Positions 25,219-33,992 of a stretch of 64,000 bases of DNA are shown here, piece after piece (the first letter of the stretch is position 1; every line of letters starts with the position of its first letter). The stretch comes from RGIG3528 sp963649295. GTDB taxonomy: Bacteria > Bacillota > Clostridia > Lachnospirales > Lachnospiraceae. Under the pieces are notes generated by a model. That model did no database searches and was not told the origin of the DNA. It saw nothing but the letters and a program-made list of their open reading frames with translations. A program made the translations under genes and the position numbers. The stretch spans positions 1-64,000 of the forward strand of contig CAVJHK010000006.1 in NCBI GenBank assembly GCA_963649295.1, read 5' to 3'.

Positions 25219-25578
25219 TTACTGCTTGATAAGTGTGAGTGCCGTTGAAACCGTTCCGTCATCGTTATAGGACGTGAGAACAAGGTTTCCGTCTGTAAAG
25301 GAAATCGTGTAAGAGGAATCGGTTGACGATGAAAAACCGAGAACGCTTACCGTTGTGGTGATTGTGAGATCGGTTCCCTCAAGCGTGTAAGTCATGTCGG
25401 ATGTGTAACTTAAAGATGTGCCGACCTTTATCGAACCCGAACCGTCCTTGTTGAAGGTCATTGTTGTGTTCTTGTCTTCCGTTGCCCAGGTGCCGATGAT
25501 CCTTGTGCTTTCCATGCAGCCTGCAAGGCAGAAAAGAGAAATTGCACAAATCAAGATGACTGAAATATACTTTTTCAT
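25219..25578 (-). CDS. Small lipoprotein
   Basis: 119 residues from ATG 25578, preceded by GGAGGA. The N-terminus is a lipoprotein signal: MKKY, hydrophobic core, lipobox LAGC with the cysteine near residue 22. The mature part is small, threonine- and serine-rich, beginning IIGTWATEDKNTTMTF, the pattern of lipocalin-like lipoproteins (DUF5640-type) in Firmicutes. Role unknown; surface-anchored. Confidence 0.82.
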   Translation of the reverse strand: MKKYISVILICAISLFCLAGCMESTRIIGTWATEDKNTTMTFNKDGSGSIKVGTSLSYTSDMTYTLEGTDLTITTTVSVLGFSSSTDSSYTISFTDGNLVLTSYNDDGTVSTALTLIKQ

Positions 25579-25704
25579 ATAAATCCTCCGTTTTGTGGCA
25601 TATGCCATAATTTTGTCGTATCATAGTACAAAAAGGATATTGTGTCAATTATGATAAAAATATAAAATTATTAAGAATATGTAAAAGAAACGACGGGAAA
25701 ATAC

Positions 25705-25714
25705 NNNNNNNNNN
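25705..25714. other. Scaffold gap (10 N)
   Basis: Ten N just upstream of the folate ligase gene; its start codon is probably lost here. Confidence 0.95.
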
Positions 25715-26407
25715 GAAAACTTCACGCAAACGGCAGAAAATAAAAAAAACGGCGGGAATCAGAGAAACAAAATAGGGAATCAGAGAAACGAAATAAGAAA
25801 AGAAAAAAAGACCTTAAGAAATGATTTGAGTACAGAGGCGCGTTGTCAAAAATCCTTTGAAGTATGTGAGAAACTGGCCCAATTAAACATAATTAAAAAT
25901 GCATCGTGCATAATGGTCTACAATTGTATAGGATCGGAGCTTGATTTGTCTTTTCTTATCGATAACGGGATTATGCGTGGAAAAAAGACAGTGTATCCGG
26001 TATGTATAGATGAGTGTAATATGAAAGCATATGCGACGGCGGAAACGGAAATACGGACAGGGAGGACCGAAAAAAATAAAAAATCATGCGGAAACGGCAT
26101 TACAAAAGGTATGCGTGTGGGAGCATACGGAATTGTTGAGCCGGACCCTGATATATCTGAGGAAACGGATCCCGAATTAATCGATGTCGTGATTTGCCCC
26201 GGGATTGCGTTTGACGATAAAGGAAACAGGCTCGGTTGGGGGAAGGGTTATTATGACAGATTCCTAAAAAAATGCAAAAATGCTTATGTTTTGATGGCGG
26301 CATTTGAAATTCAGCATGCGGCTTACATACCTTCGCATGAAAACGATGTGAAAATGCATATGGTTGTGACGGAAAAAGAAATATATGATTTTACGGGGGA
26401 ATTTTGA
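25715..26407 (+). CDS. 5-formyltetrahydrofolate cyclo-ligase, 5' end missing in gap
   Basis: The frame is open from the gap to 26407, 230 residues. The normal family start corresponds to about 25805, where the codons read KKTLRNDL-STEAR, the basic N-terminal motif. CPGIAFDDKGNRLGWGKGYYDR near the end is the diagnostic 5-FTHF ligase signature (given here in parts: CPGIAFD, RLGWGKGYYDR). It converts 5-formyl-THF to 5,10-methenyl-THF with ATP. No ATG, GTG or usable TTG lies between the gap and 25826, so the true start is in or before the gap. The extra N-terminal stretch holds a 7-residue repeat. TTG 25826 would cut off conserved residues and is rejected. Confidence 0.85.
   Translation, partial: ENFTQTAENKKNGGNQRNKIGNQRNEIRKEKKTLRNDLSTEARCQKSFEVCEKLAQLNIIKNASCIMVYNCIGSELDLSFLIDNGIMRGKKTVYPVCIDECNMKAYATAETEIRTGRTEKNKKSCGNGITKGMRVGAYGIVEPDPDISEETDPELIDVVICPGIAFDDKGNRLGWGKGYYDRFLKKCKNAYVLMAAFEIQHAAYIPSHENDVKMHMVVTEKEIYDFTGEF
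25754..25795 (+). repeat. Two 21-bp tandem repeats in the folate-ligase 5' region
   Basis: GGGAATCAGAGAAACAAAATA at 25754-25774 and the same with one change at 25775-25795. In the gene's frame they encode GNQRNKI and GNQRNEI. Confidence 0.85.
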
Positions 26408-26641
26408 GCCTTGTGAAGTATAAATGAAAACATGTGACATTTTTGCCGCATGGCTTATGATATGATTTAAGGGTCAAGAGATTCAGGTTTCGATGCGGAT
26501 TTATTTGTAAAATATTTTGTGATATCGGCATCGCGATAGGATTTTTTGCGGATAAAAATTATTTGTAAAAGTATAAACAAAAACAAATTTTTATATGATG
26601 CCAAAGAATTTTGGGGATTTGAACCGTGAAAGGAGAAGAAT

Positions 26642-27790
26642 ATGAAGATACTTCATACGTCGGACTGGCACCTGGGACGTGCCGAAAACAATCTCGGGTT
26701 ATATGAAGATCAAAGAGCGTTTATCGATGAGATAATCGATATTGCGTCGCGTGAAAACATTGATGTGGTCATAATTGCGGGAGACATCTACGACAGAAGC
26801 GTTGCCGAAGGAAAGGCAATAAAGCTTTACAGCTATGCGATGACAAAGCTTTGTCTTACGCTTCACAAAAAGGTAATTGTGATTGCGGGAAATCATGACA
26901 GTTCGGAAAGACTTGCGGACTGCAATCGTATTTTGGCGGAATCGGGGCTCTATATCGAGAGCGAGCTTCAAAGAAATCCGCATATTGTTTCGGTCGGCGA
27001 TACGGATTTTTATCTTCTTCCTTATTTTGCGATTGATAAGGTGCGTTCTCTTTATCCCGAAAAAAAGGATGAAATAAAGACACTAACCGATGCATACCGT
27101 ATTGTATGTGATGATTTGCGGGCTACGTTTGATCCTACAAAACGTCATATAGCAATCGCTCATGCCTTTGTTACGGGAGCGGTCACTTCAAAAAGCGACA
27201 GAGCGGCTGAAATTGCGGCCGTCGGGACGGCATCACAGGTTGAAGTGAGTGTGTTTCATGATTTTGATTATGTGGCTCTCGGCCATATTCACGGCCCTCA
27301 AAATATCGGTGCAAATGCGAGATATTCGGGTACTCCGATGGCTTTTTCGTTCGGACGCGAGGAACACCAGGAAAAAAGCGTAACCGTAATCGACACATCG
27401 AATATGAAAAGAGATGCGATTCTGCTTCATCCGCTTCACCGACGCACCACAATAGAAGGCACTTTCGCAGAAATTATGGATACGGAATATCAGGAAGAAA
27501 TAAGGACGGGATTTACATGCATCAAAATCACGGACAAATATATCGGAATCGAAAATGCCGCATCGATAAAAGAAAAATTTCCGCTTGCTCTTTCGATTAC
27601 GGGCAAAGAATTTGAAAGCGACTTAAGCTCAATCAAAATGTCGATCGAAGAATTTGAAGAATTGCAGCATGATCCGGAGGCGATTTTTAAAAGCTTCTGC
27701 ATGGACGTTATGAATACCGAACCGCCCGAACATATCCTTGATTTTTTTAAGGATTGTGTTACGGAATGCGAGGAAGGAGGCTCTTTATGA
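26642..27790 (+). CDS. sbcD: Exonuclease subunit SbcD
   Basis: 382 residues. Calcineurin-like metallophosphoesterase with all metal motifs: SDWHLG (7-12), AGDIYD near 45, AGNHDSSERL near 81, AHAF near 177 and GHIHGP near 215. With SbcC it forms the Mre11-Rad50-type nuclease that opens hairpins and processes double-strand breaks. The ribosome site AAAGGAGAAG precedes it. Its stop overlaps the sbcC start by 4 bp (ATGA), a standard coupled pair. 26408-26641 upstream is AT-rich and has two copies of TTATTTGTAAAA about 65 bp apart. Confidence 0.96.
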   Translation: MKILHTSDWHLGRAENNLGLYEDQRAFIDEIIDIASRENIDVVIIAGDIYDRSVAEGKAIKLYSYAMTKLCLTLHKKVIVIAGNHDSSERLADCNRILAESGLYIESELQRNPHIVSVGDTDFYLLPYFAIDKVRSLYPEKKDEIKTLTDAYRIVCDDLRATFDPTKRHIAIAHAFVTGAVTSKSDRAAEIAAVGTASQVEVSVFHDFDYVALGHIHGPQNIGANARYSGTPMAFSFGREEHQEKSVTVIDTSNMKRDAILLHPLHRRTTIEGTFAEIMDTEYQEEIRTGFTCIKITDKYIGIENAASIKEKFPLALSITGKEFESDLSSIKMSIEEFEELQHDPEAIFKSFCMDVMNTEPPEHILDFFKDCVTECEEGGSL

Positions 27791-30464
27791 GACCGATAAA
27801 ACTTGTAATGCAGGCATTCGGACCTTATCCCGGAAGGGAAACAATCGACTTTGAAGAATTACAAAAGTCGGGAATTTTTCTTATAAAGGGACCGACGGGG
27901 AGCGGCAAAACAACTATTTTTGACGCAATATCGATGGCGCTTTACGGAAAAAGCANNNNNNNNNNGACGATAAGAGCAAAATCGGACGAAACGATTTTTC
28001 GGCATGGAGATGCAATCTTGTAAAATGGGATACGGAAACAATCGTTGAATTTACTTTTGAGGCGCGTGACGGCATATATAAATTTGTTCGCCGCCTTATT
28101 CCAAAGAAAATAAACATAAATACCGAGCTTGCGGTATATAAAAAAGCTCCCGACGGGAATTTTGTCACAATCGGTCAGGAAAACATGACCATGGAAAAAA
28201 TGGCAAAGAAGGCGGAGGAGCTTATCGGACTTGACGCAGGTCAGTTCCGCCGGGTTGTTCTTTTGCCGCAGGGAAAGTTTGAGGAATTTATTGAGGCGGA
28301 AACAAGCGAAAAGGAAGATATTTTAAAGCGCCTTTTTAATGCTGACGCATGGGGAAATTATGCGAGCCGGATGCAGATAAAGGTAAATGCACGCAAAAAA
28401 GAATTTGACGATATAAAAAACAAAATTAACAATGCCCTTTTTGAAGAGCATGTTAATGATATTTATGAGCTTGAGGCGGTTATTTTAAAAAAAGAGGCGG
28501 AGCTTGAGGCTGCCAAAAAGGAATATGAAGCATTCAATATAAAGGAAAAAACAGACCGGCTTGAAGCGGACAAAATTATTTTTCAAAAATTTGAACGTTT
28601 CGATAAGCTCCTTGATACAAAGAAAAGGCTTGATTTGGGATATCCTAAATATATCGAAGCAAAAGAAAATTTGAAATATGCGGAAATGGCGGAACTTGTA
28701 CGCGAGCAGATCCGTGAAAAAGACAGAATCGAAAATGAATTAAAGTTTAAAAAGAATGAAGCGGAAATACTTGAACAAAAAACAGCAAAGCTCATTGAAG
28801 ACGAAAACAAAGCACACGAAGCGCTTGACGAGCATAACAAAAAAACGGTTGTTAAGGAACAAAATGAGAAAATTACAATCCTTTCGTCAAAGCGCCCGGT
28901 ATATGAAAATATCGATGCTCTAAGACGTGAATTTGACGATGCGGAGAGAATCGTAAAGGAAATTGAAAAATCATATGCTGTGGCATCGAGGGAATATGAA
29001 ATAAGTGTCACGGCTACAAAAAATGCATATTTAAATTATACGAATGCGGAAAAAAATGCATCCGATACAAGAAACGCATATTATGCGGGAATTTATGGTG
29101 AAATTGCGGGAACGCTTAACAAAAACATGCCATGCCCCGTCTGCGGAAGCATTAATCACCCCGCACCCGCAAAGAAGTCGACCTGCGTTTCAAAATCCGA
29201 TGTAGATAATGCGGAAGAAAAGCAAATTAGCGCAAAGAAACAATGGGAAAATGCGGAAAGCGCGCGGAAAAATGCTGAGGAATGCTTAAATTCCGTAAAA
29301 TCCGAAAAGGAAGCACGGGAGCAGGCAAGGGTAGTTGCTGCAGAACACGTAAAATCGGCATCGGAAAGCATGACGGAAGGAATTCTTGATTTAAGGGATT
29401 TGGACAGGGCAATTAATGCATGCAATCGGTTAATCGATGAATTTAATGCGGAAACAAACATTCTTGAAAAAGAATACAATGCGGCTCATGTCACGCTTGA
29501 ACGCCATAACGAAAAAATCAAAAATGCAAAAGCTGATATTGAGATTATCGTGAATAAGCAAAAAGAAGCAGTGAAAAATTTTGAAGAAGCCTTAAAGAAA
29601 TCGGGATACGGGTCAGAAGAAGAAGCAAAAGAAAAAATGCTCGGTATTGAACAACAGCGTGAAATTCAAGGGCAGATCAGCAAATTTGAAACAATGCAAA
29701 AAACAAACAACGATGAAATTGCGGAAGCGGAATTTGAATTAAAGGATAAGATCCGTCCCGATGCAGGTATTTTTGCAAGTCGCCAAAAGGAAATAAATGA
29801 TATTCGCGATCGTTTTACGGGACTGAAAGCGCAAAACGAAAATGATATTAAGCGCCTTACCGAAAAATGCGGGAGACTTAAAAAAGACAAGGCTTTTTAT
29901 GACGCAAATATCGATGAAATGCTTGAAGAAGAAAAGTTCACCAAAATGATTGTGGGCTCAAGCGGAATCGGCTTGCAGCGTTATGTGCTCGGTATCATGT
30001 TTGACAGAATCATTTCGGAAGCAAACAAACTGCTTACCAAAATTCATGACGGGCGTTACAAGCTTTTCAGGTCAGACGACAAGGGCGTGGGAACAAAGAA
30101 GGGACTTGAGCTTGTTGTTCATGATGCATGCGCAAACAGCGAAAACGGTCAAAACAACAACGCAATGAGAAATGTGAGAAATTTATCAGGCGGTGAAAAA
30201 TTCCTTGTGGCACTTACGCTCTCGATCGGAATGTCGGTTGTTGCACAATGCTCCGGACTTAAAATTGAGGCTCTCTTTATTGACGAAGGCTTTGGCACAC
30301 TTGACGATGAATCAATTTCGGAAGCTATGGATGTGCTTGAAAGCGTAAAGCGCGGGCGCGGAATGATAGGAATAATAAGTCATGTAAAATTGCTTGAAAA
30401 TAATATTCCGTGTCATGTGGAAGTAGTAAAAATTCCGTCAAAGGGAAGCCATATTGTACAATGA
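27787..30464 (+). CDS. sbcC: Exonuclease subunit SbcC, interrupted by scaffold gap
   Basis: An SMC-like ATPase of roughly 890 residues. Walker A GPTGSGKTT at about 35-43. The gap of ten N (27956-27965) follows soon after; the frame then resumes with DDKSKIGRND, through FVRRLIPKK to LLPQGKFEEF, the conserved Q-loop region. Two long coiled-coil arms flank the zinc hook CPVC near 29134 (MPCPVCGSINHP). The C-terminal signature is LSGGEKFLVALTLS, and Walker B is ALFIDEGFGTLDD. The gap length is not a multiple that keeps frame, which is an assembly feature and not a mutation. Forms the ATP-driven gate of the SbcCD nuclease. Confidence 0.95.
27956..27965. other. Scaffold gap (10 N) in sbcC
   Basis: Ten N between KS of the early ATPase domain and DDKSKIG; a few residues are missing. 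Confidence 0.95.
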
Positions 30465-30512
30465 ATTATTAAAAGGAAAACATATCGTGCAATAAATTAC
30501 GAAAAAGATAAA
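30450..30512 (+). repeat. Imperfect ~31-bp duplication of the sbcC 3' end
   Basis: 30450-30480 (CATATTGTACAATGAATTAT onward) and 30481-30512 (CATATCGTGCAATAAATTAC onward) match at most positions. The first unit holds the stop codon of sbcC; the second repeats HIVQ-stop in sequence but is not in frame. Confidence 0.7.
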
Positions 30513-30565
30513 AGCATTTGGTTATAGGGGCGGATGTTTTTATAAAGGGTGTTTTAGGGTATATA

Positions 30566-30606
30566 AAATCCGGATCGATCGGGGGCGGTCCGGATTTTTG
30601 TTTTTT
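30566..30606 (+). terminator. Intrinsic terminator after sbcC
   Basis: AAATCCGGA (30566-30574) pairs with TCCGGATTT (30589-30597), followed by a T-rich run. Confidence 0.8.
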
Positions 30607-30699
30607 ACCGGGAAAGTTAATATCATTATTGCATAATTCATAAAAAAAGAATAAAATAATCACTTGGGACTATGGAACTATATTAAAAATAAACAATGT

Positions 30700-30781
30700 A
30701 AAAACATTTGAACTATGCGACATTATTTGAACAACGTAACATTATTGGCACAATGTGCGATTATTCACATAATACGGACGA
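30700..30781 (+). repeat. Degenerate ~20-bp repeats before the GH28 gene
   Basis: ACATTTGAAC, ACATTATTTGAACAACGTA, ACATTATTGGCACAATGTGCG and ATTATTCACATAATACGG follow each other head to tail. Similarity is modest. Apart from this and the terminator, 30465-30784 shows nothing. Confidence 0.45.
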
Positions 30782-30784
30782 TAT

Positions 30785-32090
30785 ATGAATAAAAACAACG
30801 ATTGCTTTTTAAGCGGGAAAATTTATGACGATTGGTTTTATGAACCACCTGTAATACCTGCTCATGATTCTCTTAAAAGCTACGATATAACTAAATACGG
30901 AATAAAATCCGACGGGAATATTTATACGGAACGATTTCAGACACTTATAGACACGGTATATGAATCGGGCGGCGGTATGATTGTTGTGCCGTGCGGTACA
31001 TATATTACGGGCGCGCTTTTTTTTAGGGAAAAAGTAAATCTCTGTATCGAAAAGGGCGGAGAGATAATGGGAAGCGACGATATTTCAGATTATCCCGTTA
31101 TCGAAACAAGGATTGAGGGGGAAACGTGCCTTTATTATTCGGCGCTCATAAATGCGGATAACATAAAAGGCTTTTCGATAAGCGGAGAGGGCATAATTAA
31201 CGGAAACGGGATAAGAGCGTGGAGGGCGTTTTGGAACAGGCGAAAATGGAACCCCGCATGCCTAAATAAAGACGAACAAAGAGCAAGGCTTATATATATA
31301 TCAAATTGTTCGGATGTGAATATAGACGGCGTTACACTTAAGGATTCGCAATTCTGGACATGTCATTTATATAAGTGCGATCATGTAAAAATTTTTAATT
31401 GCAGAATTATGTCGCCGGATTTTCCCATTAAAGCACCGAGCACCGATGCAATAGATATCGATGTATGCCATGATGTGCATATCAAAGACTGCTATATGTC
31501 GGTCAACGATGACGCTGTCGCATTAAAGGGCGGGAAAGGCTATGATGCGGATAAAGACGCACGTAACGGCAAAAATTACAATATTTTGATTGAAGATTCT
31601 GTATTTGAAAAATGCCACAGTGTTTTGACGTGCGGCTCTGAATCTATCAAAAATACGGACGTTACGGTGAGAAATATTAAGGCGCTCAAATGCAGAAATC
31701 TGCTTTGGCTAAAAATGCGCCCTGACACACCGCAGATATACAAAAATATTATGCTGCATGACATAGAGGCGTGCGTTCACAGCTTTTTGAATATAAATCC
31801 CTGGACGCAGTTTTTTTGCCTTCCCGAAAATGTTAAGCCAAAAAAATCGTATATTCAAAATATTATGATAAAAAATTGCAAGGCCGAAGCGGATGTTTTT
31901 TTTGATGTAAAAAAAGACGAGGAGCAATATGAAATAAAAGACTTGATAATGGAAAATCTTAACATAAAAGNNNNNNNNNNGCACAAACGGGCTTACTGAG
32001 GATTTTTGCGACTCAGTATTTGTTTCAAATGTCAATACGGAAATTTCAAATAAAAAGTCATCCATACCCGAAGGAAAGGGTGCAGACTGA
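30785..32090 (+). CDS. Glycoside hydrolase family 28 (polygalacturonase-like), contains scaffold gap
   Basis: About 430 residues with the right-handed beta-helix repeats of GH28. Catalytic motifs: STDAIDID (about 218-225, the N-T-D position) and VNDDAVALKGG (about 239-249, the D-D pair). The G-H-G position reads CGSES and the R-I-K position reads WLKMRPD, as in bacterial exo- or rhamno-type GH28 members. There is no signal peptide, so it likely cuts imported oligosaccharides inside the cell. The gap at 31971-31980 breaks the frame; translation resumes at about 31983 (TNGLTEDFCDSVF) and ends at TGA 32088. Exact substrate (galacturonide or other) is unknown. Confidence 0.85.
31971..31980. other. 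Scaffold gap (10 N) in the GH28 gene
   Basis: Ten N near the 3' end of the gene; a frame change across it is an artefact of placeholder length. Confidence 0.95.
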
Positions 32091-32124
32091 TTTTGAGGCT
32101 TAAATAAAATCTGTTTCAATGCCA

Positions 32125-32164
32125 TAAAAAAGACATTTTATTGACACCGAAATGTCTTTTTTTG
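32125..32164 (+). terminator. Intrinsic terminator after the GH28 gene
   Basis: AAAAAAGACATTT and AAATGTCTTTTTT form a perfect 13-bp stem ending in T. Confidence 0.85.
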
Positions 32165-32197
32165 AGAGTATTATGTGCCTGAAGAGGATGAATGCGA

Positions 32198-33643
32198 ATG
32201 AATCGTTTGATTAAAAATAAAAATATAATATGTCTGATGCTTGTTGTAAGCATTATTGTTACCGGGATGTTTCGCCCCGTGTATGCGGCAACCTCGGTAG
32301 GTCGCAATGCGCCGTATACGACTTCTTTGATTGCGTCATCCGATAAATATTCAAGCAATTGGATATATTGGCTGCAAGGCGCATCAAGGTATGGTTCGAT
32401 GGGAAACTACGGATGCCATATTGTCGCATATTCAAAGCTTCTTGCCGAATGCGGATGCCCTCTGCCGTCGGGCTTTAATCCGGACACGTTGTACAACTGG
32501 GCGCGTGGAACCAAATATAACGGTCTTTATTATATACGTTCCGACTGCTATGAAACGAATTGTGCGGGATATGGGCGCCTTCCGATTAAATATGCCGAAA
32601 CTCTCGGATATAAAATAACATATGTCGGCAGGTATGACATTTCAACACTGTCAGAAAAAGAAAAGCCCGCAGAGATAATGAAATATATCAACAGCGGATA
32701 TTATGTGATTTTGGGTCATAAAAATCATTTTACGTATGTGGCCCGTGAAGAAAGTCTTGCAAGAAACACGGCTGTGGTAAGCGACTCAAGGTCTATTTGG
32801 AGTTATGACACACGATCGCTGTTTAATTATTCCGATTATGCAAAAACATGGAAAAATTATCCTCATTATACGGATATTATTTGTTACAGTGTCGCAAAAA
32901 CCGCCGTTTCTCTTCCGGAATTTACACAGACGACAGAAGGAACGATGAAGCTTGCGCAAAATTCGTCCGAACGTGTTTCGGAATATAAACTCGATAAAGG
33001 TCAAAGTCTGAAGCTTAAATTTTATGGAGCGACGGGATATGATGGCGGGAGAGACGCAAGTTCAATTACCTGGACTTCGTCAAACACGCGTATTGCGACC
33101 GTTGACAAAAACGGCAATATAACCGCAGTCGGCTGCGGGATGTGCAGAATCAAGTGCAGTGTCAAGGTTTCGGCAACAAATACCATATATTCGGGTTCCG
33201 CATTAATAAGAGTCTCATATATAACTCCGACACCGACACCTGAGAGCTACAAACCTTTTGCGGTGCTTACTGCCACTCCGACGCCTGTTGATTTGTCGGG
33301 TTTTCAGGAAATTCCCGATGCACTTGTTTATCTTATGGATTCGGCAGAGGACATATCGGATGACACATACGGTTTTGAAAAGAATGCGTCGGTTCCTTAT
33401 GCTGATTTGTATATCGAAACATTAAACGAAGCCTTGCAGCAGGTGAATTTTATGAAGGCAAACCACAACAAACTTCACGTGATTGCGGCGGCAAAAAATA
33501 TGAATATTACCAAGGAAGACATTGCGGGTGTATACGAGCTCCTAAATTCCGGAAAAAACAAAGCGGCGGGTGAAAATTACGTTAGAAACGGCCGAATTTC
33601 GATAAAGATGGACGAATTATATTACTATATCATTTTGAATTAG
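32198..33643 (+). CDS. Secreted C39-like cysteine peptidase with Ig-like (Big2) domain
   Basis: About 481 residues from ATG 32198 (GAAGAGG at a suitable distance; the ATG at 32192 is too close). Signal peptide with basic start, hydrophobic core and VYAA cut near residue 30. The N-terminal domain (about 35-210) has NYGCHIVAYSKLL with the probable nucleophilic cysteine near 73, GYYVILGHKNHFTYV with the histidine, and VVSDSRS, matching the C39-like papain fold. A Big2-like domain follows (ITWTSSNTRIATVDKNGNI, about 285-345), then a TPTPTP linker and a helical C-terminal region. Likely acts at the cell surface on a peptide or wall substrate. Confidence 0.75.
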   Translation: MNRLIKNKNIICLMLVVSIIVTGMFRPVYAATSVGRNAPYTTSLIASSDKYSSNWIYWLQGASRYGSMGNYGCHIVAYSKLLAECGCPLPSGFNPDTLYNWARGTKYNGLYYIRSDCYETNCAGYGRLPIKYAETLGYKITYVGRYDISTLSEKEKPAEIMKYINSGYYVILGHKNHFTYVAREESLARNTAVVSDSRSIWSYDTRSLFNYSDYAKTWKNYPHYTDIICYSVAKTAVSLPEFTQTTEGTMKLAQNSSERVSEYKLDKGQSLKLKFYGATGYDGGRDASSITWTSSNTRIATVDKNGNITAVGCGMCRIKCSVKVSATNTIYSGSALIRVSYITPTPTPESYKPFAVLTATPTPVDLSGFQEIPDALVYLMDSAEDISDDTYGFEKNASVPYADLYIETLNEALQQVNFMKANHNKLHVIAAAKNMNITKEDIAGVYELLNSGKNKAAGENYVRNGRISIKMDELYYYIILN

Positions 33644-33705
33644 CTTAAAGGAAAAATAAATTACCAAAAAACATAAAAAAAATTGAAAAAAATTAATATT
33701 TGTAT

Positions 33706-33735
33706 TTGACATTTTCAAAAGAATATGGTTATAAT
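33706..33735 (+). promoter_or_regulatory. lysA promoter
   Basis: TTGACA (33706-33711), 18-bp spacer, TATAAT (33730-33735). Both boxes match consensus exactly. It sits about 255 bp before the lysA start, so it drives a long leader. Confidence 0.8.
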
Positions 33736-33741
33736 TCTATT

Positions 33742-33915
33742 GTAATGATATCGTTGTAGAATCGTTATTTAACTTAGTCATTCCCTCATTGGATATCTTT
33801 GGGTTGTTTGGATTGTCGGAGCAAACAAATGACCGAGGTTTCAAAGGCCGGTGGGAAAAAAATACATTTCTTGAATACGTCGGGGTTGCGAATGCTTCTC
33901 CGACGTATTCTTTTG
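33742..33915 (+). promoter_or_regulatory. lysA leader with intrinsic terminator (attenuator), class unknown
   Basis: The leader folds a local hairpin TTGTTTG/CAAACAA (near 33808-33828) and ends in a strong terminator: GAATACGTCGG (33873-33883) with CCGACGTATTC (33900-33910) then TTTTG. It lies well before lysA, so transcription would stop unless the stem is prevented. It does not match the lysine riboswitch or T-box consensus that I know. A short reading frame at 33829 runs through the terminator, suggesting translation-linked attenuation. Confidence 0.6.
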
Positions 33916-33927
33916 TACAAATTTTGA
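33829..33927 (+). CDS. Possible 32-residue leader peptide of lysA
   Basis: ATG 33829 is preceded by CGGAG with 7-nt spacing. The peptide starts MTEVSKAGGKKIHFLN, with lysine codons at positions 6, 10 and 11 just before the terminator's left arm, and ends at TGA 33925, after the terminator. A ribosome stalling on those lysines could change folding. Three lysines are few compared with classic leader peptides. Confidence 0.35.
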   Translation: MTEVSKAGGKKIHFLNTSGLRMLLRRILLYKF

Positions 33928-33992
33928 AAACTGTTGTTGGTGTCGGGATTTTTTGACCGCAATATCAAATATATAAATCAAAGGGAAGAAAC

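Noticed and set aside
33742..33915. Lysine riboswitch or T-box
   Set aside because: The conserved core of the lysine riboswitch and the T-box sequence are not present by eye.
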